Below the pieces are notes generated by a model that saw only the letters and a program-made list of their open reading frames with translations, did no database searches and was not told where the DNA came from. This document shows positions 7,356-14,532 of a stretch of DNA of 64,000 nucleotides, piece by piece. Position numbers and translations under genes: made by a program. The stretch is from Rufibacter sp. LB8 (GTDB lineage Bacteria > Bacteroidota > Bacteroidia > Cytophagales > Hymenobacteraceae), in the NCBI RefSeq assembly GCF_014876185.1, contig NZ_JADALJ010000001.1, positions 4,403,001-4,467,000 on the forward strand. The letters are read 5' to 3'. Every line of letters begins with the position of its first letter. The stretch's first letter is position 1.

Positions 7356-8588
7356 ATGAACTTGATCCTGTTTGATGAACCCGTCTTGCGGGCCAATCTG
7401 TTGCCTTTCACCTTCACCCGGCCCGTGGCCGACATACGGATTGGCATTCTCACCATCGCCCAGAAATGGAGCACGCTGTCTAATGAACCCGTGTCTTACC
7501 TCACGCAAGACTACCTGCAGGGCAAGTTTCCCCCAATCGCTCCTGGGCAGAAAAATAACGTGTATGTGAACGGCGCGGTGTGCCCCACGCCAGAACTGCT
7601 GGATCAAATAAAAAGCCTGGCAGAAGGCCAATGGCTAACGCTAGACGGATTAATCATTGCCATAAATGCCGGAAACCAGGCGTACCCATCTGTAGATGCA
7701 CTCTACCAGCAGCCAAACAAAACGGGGCAGGGCACTGAAGTAAAGGGTGCTGTAACCGTGGTACGGCAGCCCTGGGAGATCTTCAAATTCAACGGTGACC
7801 AGATCAGGAGCGACTTTCAGCTTCTTACCCAGGGCCGTGAAAGCCAGCCCATCACAGACAAGTACACCATGGTCTACGCGCCGGAGAATATTTTTGTGGA
7901 GGAAGGCGCCAAGATCAAAGCCGCCATCCTGAACGCGGAGAACGGGCCCATTTACATTGGCAAAAACGCCGAAGTGCACGAAGGCGCCATCATCAGAGGT
8001 CCGTTTTCTTTGGGCGAGGAAAGCCACGTGAACATTGGCGGCAAGATGCGAGGCGACATTAGCATTGGTCCGTTCTGCAAAGTGGGCGGCGAGGTGAACA
8101 ACTGCGTGTTCTTCGGGTATTCCAACAAAGGGCATGAGGGCTTCTTGGGCAACTCCGTGATTGGCGAGTGGTGCAATTTTGGCGCTGACACCAACAACTC
8201 CAACCTCAAGAACAACTACGCCGAAGTCAAAATCTGGAGCCACGCCAAGGAGCGCTTCGTGAACACCGGCCTGCAGTTCTGCGGCCTCATGATGGCCGAC
8301 CACGTGAAATGCGGCATCAACACCATGTTCAACACGGGGACGGTGGTGGGCATTGGCGCCAACGTGTTTGGGGCCGGTTATCCGCGCAACTTTATTCCGG
8401 CGTTTTCCTGGGGTGGGGTAGGCAACATTGAGACGTTCCAGCTGCGCAAGTTCTTTGAGGTGGCAGACGTGGTCATGGGACGAAGAGGTTTGGCCTTCAC
8501 GGAGGAGGAACGGAACATTTACGCCCATCTCTTTGACAGCACCAAACCGTCGCGCACCTGGGACAAACCTGTTTCTCCAACGGCGTAG
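7356..8588 (+). CDS. GlmU-family sugar nucleotidyltransferase / acetyltransferase
   Basis: Likely the alternative Bacteroidota GlmU, making UDP-GlcNAc from glucosamine-1-phosphate for cell-wall and LPS synthesis. 410 residues. N-terminal half: MNLILFDEPVLRANLLPFTF and the RPVADIRIGILT segment, a divergent nucleotidyltransferase. C-terminal half from about residue 165: left-handed beta-helix hexapeptide repeats (IYIGKNAEVHEGAIIRGP, VNIGGKMRGDISIG, CKVGGEVNNCVFFGYSNKGH). The glycine-rich GNSVIGEWCNFGADTNNSNL is characteristic of this family. The start is 12 nt after the rpmE2 terminator; the stop is followed 1 nt later by P38 copy 4. Confidence 0.88.
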   Translation: MNLILFDEPVLRANLLPFTFTRPVADIRIGILTIAQKWSTLSNEPVSYLTQDYLQGKFPPIAPGQKNNVYVNGAVCPTPELLDQIKSLAEGQWLTLDGLIIAINAGNQAYPSVDALYQQPNKTGQGTEVKGAVTVVRQPWEIFKFNGDQIRSDFQLLTQGRESQPITDKYTMVYAPENIFVEEGAKIKAAILNAENGPIYIGKNAEVHEGAIIRGPFSLGEESHVNIGGKMRGDISIGPFCKVGGEVNNCVFFGYSNKGHEGFLGNSVIGEWCNFGADTNNSNLKNNYAEVKIWSHAKERFVNTGLQFCGLMMADHVKCGINTMFNTGTVVGIGANVFGAGYPRNFIPAFSWGGVGNIETFQLRKFFEVADVVMGRRGLAFTEEERNIYAHLFDSTKPSRTWDKPVSPTA

Positions 8589-8589
8589 T

Positions 8590-8633
8590 TTCCGTTTTCG
8601 GGCTCATTTCCAGAAATGAGCCCGAAAACGGGA
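8590..8633. repeat. P38 palindrome, copy 4
   Basis: 19-bp perfect arms (8592-8610, 8613-8631), loop CA, 1-3 nt after the upstream stop codon. Confidence 0.95.
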
Positions 8634-8662
8634 ATATCCTAATACAGTGGTATTCCAGAAAA

Positions 8663-8799
8663 ATGTACGGACAGGGCTTGACCTGTCCTGAACGTTGGCT
8701 TGGTTTGGCCGTTTACCACGAAGCAAAAAAGCAGGTAACCCGTCATGGAATGCGTGGATTAGGAATGCGTGGTGGGCAGGTCAAGCCCTGTCCGTACAT
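8663..8799. mobile_element. MITE-like element M1, 137 bp
   Basis: 23-bp perfect terminal inverted repeats starting ATGTACGGACAGGGCTTGAC and ending in its complement. Related copies are at 46657-46793 (137 bp) and 57606-57734 (129 bp). In reverse complement, its interior shares blocks with them (CACGCATTCCT, GCTTCGTGG, CGTTCAGGACAGGTC), so it lies in the opposite orientation. No coding capacity. Confidence 0.8.
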
Positions 8800-8980
8800 G
8801 ATCAGCGATTTCATTTTCCTGTTTTCCTGAAAGAATTTCTCCCACCTATTTCCTGAAAAATACCGCAAAACGTCTGGCTACTGCTTATCTTTACAGTCGG
8901 TCTGGAATCAGTGGATTTTAGGCGGACTTTGCTCCGGAAATTTATTTCTGTGAGTGCATCTTCAAAACCCAACGTGACCC

Positions 8981-10105
8981 GTGCAGTTTTCCCAGATTTA
9001 CGGCCATACAGAAACCAAGCAGCTGCTGGTGAACTCGGTGCAGGCGCAGCACGTGGCCCACGCCCAGCTGTTCTTAGGCGGCGAAGGCAGCGCGAACCTG
9101 GCCCTGGCGCTGGCCTACGCCCAATATTTGAATTGCGAAGACCCGCAGCCCCAGGATTCCTGCGGCACGTGCTCCAGCTGCACCAAAATCAGCAAGCGCA
9201 TTCACCCAGATCTGAACTTTGTGATGCCGGTGACCAAGACCAAAGACCAGTCTGAGGCCCTGAGCAAGCACTTCGTGAAGCCTTGGCGTGCGTTCCTAGA
9301 CGACAGCCCATTTCAGACCTTGAATGACTGGATGCAGTTCATTGGCGCCGATAACAAACAGGGCAACATTGCCAAGGAAGAAAGCCGTGAACTCATCAGG
9401 TTAACGTCGTTGAAAGCGTTTGAGGCCAAATACAAGGTGATTGTGGTGTGGCTGCCAGAACTGTTGAATGGGGCCGCCGCCAACGCGCTCCTGAAACTGT
9501 TGGAAGAACCGCCCGCAGCCACCGTTTTTCTGCTGGTGACCAACGCGGCAGATAGAATTCTGCCCACTATTTTGTCCCGTACGCAGCTGGTGAACGTGCG
9601 CGCGTTCACAGACGCCGAGGTCATTCAGTATCTGCAGGAAAAATACCAGGTAGAACCCGAGCGCGCCTACCAGGTCGCACAGTTAGCTGAGGGAAATCTG
9701 CAGGCCGCCCGCGTGCTGAGCCAGGAAATGACATCGGATTATTTCACGTTTTTCCTGAGCTGGATGCGCCTGTGCTATAACCATAAATTTGACGGCGTGC
9801 TGGAGCAGAGCGAGGATTTCCAGAAGCTGGGCCGCGAGAACCAGAAGAACTTTTTGCAGTTTGCCTTAGGGTTGTTGCGCAAGGTACTGTTGTACGGCGT
9901 GGACCAGCAGTTGATTACGTTTCTTCCCGCGCCTGAACTGGACTTTGTGCAGAAATTCTCCAAACTCATTCACCAGGGCAACGGCGCGCAGCTTAGTCAG
10001 CAACTCAATGACGCGCATTATCACATTGAGCGCAACGCCCACCCCAAAATCACCTTTTTGAATACGTCTATTCAAATTGCGCACCTCATCAGACCTGTTT
10101 CGTAG
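8981..10105 (+). CDS. holB: DNA polymerase III delta-prime subunit
   Basis: Clamp-loader subunit that helps load the beta clamp onto DNA. 374 residues from GTG 8981 (MQFSQIYGHTETKQLL); no suitable ATG exists, and the N-terminus matches the family. The P-loop position reads LGGEGSANLALALAYAQ, lacking the GKT of active ATPase subunits, as expected for delta-prime. Zinc-binding cysteines follow (CEDPQPQDSCGTCSSC). The AAA core continues with VVWLPELLNGAAANALLKLLEEP and the SRT-like LSRTQLVNVRAF. The gene ends 9 nt before hemC. Confidence 0.9.
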   Translation: MQFSQIYGHTETKQLLVNSVQAQHVAHAQLFLGGEGSANLALALAYAQYLNCEDPQPQDSCGTCSSCTKISKRIHPDLNFVMPVTKTKDQSEALSKHFVKPWRAFLDDSPFQTLNDWMQFIGADNKQGNIAKEESRELIRLTSLKAFEAKYKVIVVWLPELLNGAAANALLKLLEEPPAATVFLLVTNAADRILPTILSRTQLVNVRAFTDAEVIQYLQEKYQVEPERAYQVAQLAEGNLQAARVLSQEMTSDYFTFFLSWMRLCYNHKFDGVLEQSEDFQKLGRENQKNFLQFALGLLRKVLLYGVDQQLITFLPAPELDFVQKFSKLIHQGNGAQLSQQLNDAHYHIERNAHPKITFLNTSIQIAHLIRPVS

Positions 10106-10110
10106 ATTTA
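10103..10110 (+). promoter_or_regulatory. Candidate hemC -7 element
   Basis: TAGATTTA overlaps the holB stop codon and ends 4 nt before the hemC ATG. If used, the hemC transcript would be essentially leaderless. It deviates from TAnnTTTG at the last base. Confidence 0.35.
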
Positions 10111-10114
10111 CCAC

Positions 10115-11062
10115 ATGGAAGCATTTGAGCAAACATCCGCTGTCATAAAAATTGGTACCCGCGGCAGCCGCCTGGCCCTGTGGCAAGCCCACCACGTAGC
10201 CGATAAACTGCGCGCCAAAGGCATGGACGTGGACATTGTGACCATCACCACCAAAGGCGACCTGGTCCTGGACAAATCCCTGGATAAAATTGGCGCGAAA
10301 GGCGTGTTCACCGAGGAACTGGAGGAAAGCTTGCGCGTTGGCGCCATTGACATTGCCGTACACAGCGCCAAAGACGTGCAATCCACCATTCCTGAGGACC
10401 TGGAACTGCTGGCCTTCATGGAGCGCGAACAAGTGCAGGACGTGGTAATTTCGTTTGATGCTTCGTTCAAATTAGGCGAAGGGCAGCAAATCATCGGTAC
10501 ATCTTCTACCCGCCGCCGGAGTCTGCTCAAACGTTTTTATCCCAACGTAATCACCGCCGAGTGCCGCGGCAACCTGCAGACTCGCATTCAGAAACTGAAA
10601 GACGGACAGTATGACGCCATCTTGCTGGCCTACGCCGGCGTGACCCGCATGCAGTATGACCACATGATTGCCCAGCATTTGCCGCTGGAACAGTTTGTGC
10701 CCGCCGCCGGGCAGGGGAGTGTGGCCATTGAGTGCGCTAAAACCCTTCCGTTAGAACGAAAACTTGCTCTCAAAGCTGCTTTGGACCATGAACCTACGCA
10801 TTTGTGTCTTTTAGCTGAGCGCGCCTATCTGAGAACCATGGAAGGCGGCTGCAGCATTCCGTCGTTTGCCTTGGCTACGCTGGAAGGCAAGAACCTTAGC
10901 CTTCGGGCCGGAATCATTAGTTTAGACGGCAAAGAACTGATTGTGGAAGAAGCCATAGCCCCCGCCGAAGAAGCCGAAGCGCTGGGCGAACAACTCGCCA
11001 ACGTAGTGTTAAGCCGCGGCGGCGACAGAATTTTGGCCGATATCAAGAGAGAGAAGGTTTAG
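10115..11062 (+). CDS. hemC: Hydroxymethylbilane synthase (porphobilinogen deaminase)
   Basis: Joins four porphobilinogen units into hydroxymethylbilane in heme synthesis. 315 residues, normal length. Motifs: IGTRGSRLALWQ near residue 9, DIAVHSAKDVQSTIP with the catalytic aspartate region, GTSSTRRRSLL, VPAAGQGSVAIEC. The dipyrromethane cofactor cysteine lies in EGGCSIPSFA at about residue 246. Closely follows holB (9-nt gap), so it may be cotranscribed. The stop is followed by a spacer with a long inverted repeat rather than another heme gene. Confidence 0.96.
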   Translation: MEAFEQTSAVIKIGTRGSRLALWQAHHVADKLRAKGMDVDIVTITTKGDLVLDKSLDKIGAKGVFTEELEESLRVGAIDIAVHSAKDVQSTIPEDLELLAFMEREQVQDVVISFDASFKLGEGQQIIGTSSTRRRSLLKRFYPNVITAECRGNLQTRIQKLKDGQYDAILLAYAGVTRMQYDHMIAQHLPLEQFVPAAGQGSVAIECAKTLPLERKLALKAALDHEPTHLCLLAERAYLRTMEGGCSIPSFALATLEGKNLSLRAGIISLDGKELIVEEAIAPAEEAEALGEQLANVVLSRGGDRILADIKREKV

Positions 11063-11151
11063 TGAGCATGATGCAGATTGTCGCAATTTTATATTGCTGT
11101 CATCATGAAAGGACCTTGGTGGCAAACTTGAAAAACGGTTAGTTTTATTTG

Positions 11152-11228
11152 GCCTCTAAGGCGCGGAAGTTATTTCCGTGACTTTCTGGAACAAATAGTC
11201 ACGGAAGTAACTTCCGCGCCTTAGAGGC
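11152..11228. repeat. 77-bp inverted repeat
   Basis: 32-bp arms with one mismatch, left arm beginning GCCTCTAAGGCGCGGAAGTT, loop of 13 nt. Each arm has an inner palindrome-like GGAAGTTATTTCC. A shorter relative, GATTTACTTCCGTGGC / GTCACGGAAATAAATC, occurs at 13129-13180. No coding capacity; MITE-like. Confidence 0.8.
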
Positions 11229-11288
11229 TAATAGAAGAAAAGTTTAATAGTAACTACTCGCTCGCGTCTACCGAGTGAAAAAATATAA

Positions 11289-11329
11289 CCAGTTTTCGGG
11301 CTCATTTCCGGAAACGAAGCCAAAAACGC
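11289..11329. repeat. P38 palindrome, copy 5 (degenerate right arm)
   Basis: Left arm is near-consensus (GTTTTCGGGCTCATTTCC); right arm reads GGAAACGAAGCCAAAAACG. It ends 10 nt before the cyclophilin start codon, one of the few copies this close to a start. Confidence 0.85.
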
Positions 11330-11339
11330 AATTGTACCT

Positions 11340-11969
11340 ATGAAACGAATTCTGTTATTAGTGACCCTTTTATTGGTGATTGGAACTTCGGGAATGGCCC
11401 AGAAGAAAGCCAAAAAATCAAAGAAAGATTACCTGGTCACCATCACCACGGAGCATGGCACCATGCGCCTGCTGCTGTTTGAAGATACGCCGCTGCACCG
11501 TGAGAACTTCCTGAAACTGGTGAAGGAGAAGAAGTATGACGGCACCACGTTCCACCGGGTGATTGACGGCTTTATGATCCAGGGCGGCGACCTGAACAGC
11601 AAAGACGACAACCCCAACAATGACGGCGCTGGCGACATTGGCTACAACGTGCCCGCCGAGATCCTTCCGCACCGCACGCACGTGTACGGCGCACTGGCCG
11701 CCGCCCGCCAAGGCGACCAAATGAACCCTAAGCGCGAAAGCAGCGGCTCGCAGTTCTACCTGGTGGAAAACCATGAAGGCGTGCCGTTCCTGGACAAACA
11801 ATACACCGTGTATGGGCAGGTGATTGATGGCCTGGCCGTGATTGACAAGATTGCCGAACTCCCCAAAGACCGCCGCGACCGGCCTACCACCGATGTGAAA
11901 ATGACTGTGACCGCCAAGAAAATGCCCAAGAAGAAAATCACCAAAACCTACGGCTACCGCTACGAATAA
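11340..11969 (+). CDS. Exported cyclophilin-type peptidyl-prolyl isomerase
   Basis: Catalyses proline cis-trans isomerisation during folding of exported proteins. 209 residues. Signal peptide MKRILLLVTLLLVIGTSGMAQ, then a lysine-rich linker, then the cyclophilin domain from about residue 30. The active-site block is FHRVIDGFMIQGGD, with GSQFYLV around residue 138. The C-terminus is lysine-rich. The following gene starts 7 nt after its stop, so the two are probably cotranscribed. The short proline isomerase domain fits the periplasmic PpiA type. Confidence 0.93.
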   Translation: MKRILLLVTLLLVIGTSGMAQKKAKKSKKDYLVTITTEHGTMRLLLFEDTPLHRENFLKLVKEKKYDGTTFHRVIDGFMIQGGDLNSKDDNPNNDGAGDIGYNVPAEILPHRTHVYGALAAARQGDQMNPKRESSGSQFYLVENHEGVPFLDKQYTVYGQVIDGLAVIDKIAELPKDRRDRPTTDVKMTVTAKKMPKKKITKTYGYRYE

Positions 11970-11976
11970 CCTGCCT

Positions 11977-12876
11977 ATGACAACCATTCTTATTACCGGT
12001 TCCAACGGACTTCTGGGTCAGAAATTAGTAGACCTGCTGCACACTGAGGCTGACGTGAAACTGATTGCGTCTTCGCGCGGCACAAACAAATTGGCTCAGA
12101 TTTACCCACAGGTGGCATTTGCTGCCATGGACGTGACCAACGCGGAGATGGTAGAACAGGTCATTGCCGAAACCCAGCCCACGCACATCATCCACACGGC
12201 CGCCATGACCAACGTAGATGATTGCGAAAGCCAGCGCGAGGAATGCTGGCTGCAGAACGTGACCGCGGTAGAGAACCTGGTGAAAGCCTCAGAAAAGCAC
12301 GGCGTGCATTTGATTCACGTTTCTACTGACTTCATCTTTGACGGTGAAAACGGTCCGTACACAGAGGAGGCCGAAGGCAGCCCGGTCAATTTCTACGGCG
12401 AGAGCAAACTGGCCGCGGAGGAACTAGTGAAGCAAGCCGCCTGCAAATGGGCTATTCTGCGCACGGTTTTGGTTTTCGGGATTGTGCATGATTACGGCCG
12501 CTCTAACATTGTGCTGTGGGTAAAAAGCAGTTTGGAGCAGGGCAAACAGATTAAAGTAGTGAACGACCAACTTCGCACGCCCACGCTGGCTGAGGATTTG
12601 GCCCAAGGCTGCTGGCTCGCTGCCAAACATGACGCCCAGGGCATCTTCAACATCTCCGGCGAAGAACTGCTCACCCCGCACCAGATGGCGCTTCAAGTAG
12701 CCGACTATTTTAACCTGGACAAAAATCTGATTGAGGAAGTAGATGGTACTTTGTTTACTCAGCCTGCCAAACGTCCGCCCCGCACTGGGTTTGATATCAC
12801 CAAAGCCAAAACGCAACTGGGCTACCAGCCGCACACCTTCAGAGAAAGTATTGCCATTGTAGCCGGGCAGATTTAA
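11977..12876 (+). CDS. RmlD-like SDR family oxidoreductase
   Basis: NAD(P)-dependent reductase related to dTDP-4-dehydrorhamnose reductase. 299 residues. N-terminal nucleotide motif TGSNGLLGQKL; DVTNAEMVEQVI; IIHTAAMTNVDDCES; the active-site serine/threonine region VSTDFIFDG; catalytic YGESK (Tyr-xxx-Lys). No rhamnose genes are nearby, so the true substrate is open. It starts 7 nt after the cyclophilin gene and is followed by P38 copy 6. Confidence 0.85.
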   Translation: MTTILITGSNGLLGQKLVDLLHTEADVKLIASSRGTNKLAQIYPQVAFAAMDVTNAEMVEQVIAETQPTHIIHTAAMTNVDDCESQREECWLQNVTAVENLVKASEKHGVHLIHVSTDFIFDGENGPYTEEAEGSPVNFYGESKLAAEELVKQAACKWAILRTVLVFGIVHDYGRSNIVLWVKSSLEQGKQIKVVNDQLRTPTLAEDLAQGCWLAAKHDAQGIFNISGEELLTPHQMALQVADYFNLDKNLIEEVDGTLFTQPAKRPPRTGFDITKAKTQLGYQPHTFRESIAIVAGQI

Positions 12877-12898
12877 AGAGTGTCAATTTATTTTGTAG

Positions 12899-12946
12899 AA
12901 ACCCGTTTTCGGCTTCATTTCCAGAAATGAAGCCGAAAACGGGTTT
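12899..12946. repeat. P38 palindrome, copy 6 (GGCTTC/GAAGCC variant)
   Basis: Perfect 23-bp arms (12899-12921, 12924-12946) with loop CA. The core reads CGGCTTC paired with GAAGCCG in place of CGGGCTC / GAGCCCG, so both arms changed together. Confidence 0.95.
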
Positions 12947-12998
12947 TTGTTTTTGGAGACAGCAGAATAATAAGAAGAAGTCTCTCGGTTCGCTGTTC

Positions 12999-13180
12999 GG
13001 GATTTACCAATCCCCGTGTTCCCGTTTTTACATTGGCTCAAAACGGGGATTGATAAATCCCCGACAGAATACTTTCGGATTGATAAATCCGAAAGAGCGG
13101 TTAAAGCAGTGCGTCCGAAAGAGCGATTGCGCGGATTTACTTCCGTGGCTACTCTAAAAGTCACGGAAATAAATCAGCGC
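12999..13180. repeat. Cluster of short palindromes
   Basis: GGGATTTACCAATCCCC and GGGGATTGATAAATCCCC (12999-13062), TTTCGGATTGATAAATCCGA (13073-13094) and a GATTTACTTCCGTGGC / GTCACGGAAATAAATC pair (13129-13180). The block around 13060-13098 recurs almost unchanged at 62560-62598. Confidence 0.75.
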
Positions 13181-13277
13181 CTTGATATGCGGAAGTAAAT
13201 CCGTGCCACAGTATGTTGTCAATTGGTTTTGGAGTTTCCCAAGTCACCAAATCTAAAATCCTCCGTAGAAGCAGTTT

Positions 13278-14225
13278 ATGTTCAAACGGCTGCTGCAAAA
13301 CCTACAGGATTACTTCAATTTCTCTCAGCAGGAGCTTCGGCAGTTTTTTATTTTGTTGGCCTTGATGGTGGGCCTGCTAGCTGCGCCGTTTCTCTTTTTT
13401 CAGGACGATGTGTCCTATGACCCTACCGCCGACCAGCAGATTCTGGACAGCCTGGTGGTGCAACTAGATAACCACGCGGAGGAAGTAGCCGCGGAGCGCA
13501 AAAGCCGCTACCAACCCAAGCCCATCAAACTATACCGCTTCAACCCCAACCAACTCACCGTGGAGCAATGGCAGGAACTGGGCCTGCGGTCCTACATCGC
13601 GCAGCGCATTTTAAACTACCGCGCCAAGGCCGGCGACTTCAAAAGCAAAGCGCAACTTCAGAAAATCTACGGCCTGCCAGATTCCCTTTTCCAGCTGTGG
13701 TACCCATACATTGATTTGCCAGACGAAAGTCCCGGTTACGCATACAACAAAGACCGTCCGTTTCCGGGCTCCAGTTCTGAAACGAGGCCTAAAACAGACT
13801 ACGCCCGCAAGCGCTGGGAACTGCAGCCCTTTGATTTGAACTCGGCTGATACGACGCAGCTCAAACAGATACGCGGCATTGGCAGCAAACTTTCGCAACG
13901 CATTGTCACGTTCCGGGACAAAGTGGGCGGTTTTCACAGCCTGGATCAGGTGGCTGAAGTTTATGGTCTGTCGCCGGAAGTGGTGGACAGCGTGAAGAAA
14001 TATGCGTTCTTGGAAAAGGCTAGCGGCCTGCAGAAAATCAATGTGAACACTGCCACGTTTGACCAGCTCAGACTTCACCCGTACATTGGCTACAACCTCG
14101 CCAAAGCCATTATCAATTACCGAACGCAGCACGGCCCGTACCCCAGCGTGGAGGAATTGCGCAAGATCAAGGTGCTGGACGAAGGCAAGTTCCAGAAGAT
14201 GCAGCCGTACCTGAGCGTACAGTAA
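13278..14225 (+). CDS. ComEA-like helix-hairpin-helix protein
   Basis: Predicted membrane-anchored DNA-binding protein. 315 residues: one N-terminal membrane segment (FFILLALMVGLLAAPFLFF, about residues 23-41) and three HhH-type repeats. They cover FNPNQLTVEQWQELGL (about 92-107), FDLNSADTTQLKQIRGIG (about 186-203) and INVNTATFDQLRLHPYIG (about 254-271). The role could be DNA uptake or repair at the envelope; no other competence genes are near. Residues about 161-173 (between HhH 1 and 2) are encoded by a decayed P38 copy, giving FPGSSSETRPKT. Confidence 0.85.
   Translation: MFKRLLQNLQDYFNFSQQELRQFFILLALMVGLLAAPFLFFQDDVSYDPTADQQILDSLVVQLDNHAEEVAAERKSRYQPKPIKLYRFNPNQLTVEQWQELGLRSYIAQRILNYRAKAGDFKSKAQLQKIYGLPDSLFQLWYPYIDLPDESPGYAYNKDRPFPGSSSETRPKTDYARKRWELQPFDLNSADTTQLKQIRGIGSKLSQRIVTFRDKVGGFHSLDQVAEVYGLSPEVVDSVKKYAFLEKASGLQKINVNTATFDQLRLHPYIGYNLAKAIINYRTQHGPYPSVEELRKIKVLDEGKFQKMQPYLSVQ
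13758..13797. repeat. P38 copy 7, inside the HhH gene
   Basis: CCGTTTCCGGGCTCCAGTTC followed by a right arm GAAACGAGGCCTAAAACAGA. It keeps the reading frame open and lies between two HhH repeats. Confidence 0.75.
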
Positions 14226-14227
14226 TT

Positions 14228-14268
14228 CCTGTTTTCGGCTTCATTTCTGAAAACGAGGCCAAAAACGG
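14228..14268. repeat. P38 palindrome, copy 8 (degenerate)
   Basis: Left arm CCTGTTTTCGGCTTCATTTC, right arm GAAAACGAGGCCAAAAACGG; begins 2 nt after the upstream stop codon. Confidence 0.85.
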
Positions 14269-14291
14269 TTTTCTGCTTTAAGTAGCTACTA

Positions 14292-14387
14292 CCTTGGTCT
14301 GTCCCCTGACAGACCAAACAACTCAGTCCTTTTCTAGAAAGTTTACCTTGAACCCATTACTTTGGTCTGTCAGGGGACAGACCAAGG
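14292..14387. repeat. 96-bp inverted repeat with nested palindromes
   Basis: Perfect 27-bp arms, left beginning CCTTGGTCTGTCCCCTGACA. Each arm itself holds TTGGTCTGTC...GACAGACCAA. The interior is unrelated AT-rich sequence. MITE-like; no open frame of note. Confidence 0.8.
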
Positions 14388-14532
14388 AGAAGGAAAAGTT
14401 TTGGTTCATCAGCCTTTCCCGCTTCGTATAACCACGTCGTGTCGGTGCCACGACACTACAATTGGTATTGCCGTGGGCAATGGCTAATTTACCCAACGTA
14501 AAACACGTCCTCGGCTCCTCCGTTAACAACTT

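Larger units (their letters stand above)
8589..8980. other. Intergenic region before holB
   Basis: 392 bp without a gene: P38 copy 4, a 137-bp MITE-like element (8663-8799), then about 180 bp containing a -7 candidate TATCTTTA at 8886-8893, which would give holB a leader of about 85 nt. Confidence 0.7.
12877..13277. other. Intergenic repeat region
   Basis: 401 bp with no gene. It contains P38 copy 6 and a cluster of short palindromes at 12999-13180. The last 75 bp show no clear promoter for the next gene. Confidence 0.7.
14226..14532. other. Intergenic region before the SF1 helicase
   Basis: 307 bp with no gene: P38 copy 8, a 96-bp inverted repeat, and a promoter candidate TTG (14462-14464), 20 nt, TAATTTAC (14485-14492), about 40 nt before the helicase start. 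Confidence 0.6.
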
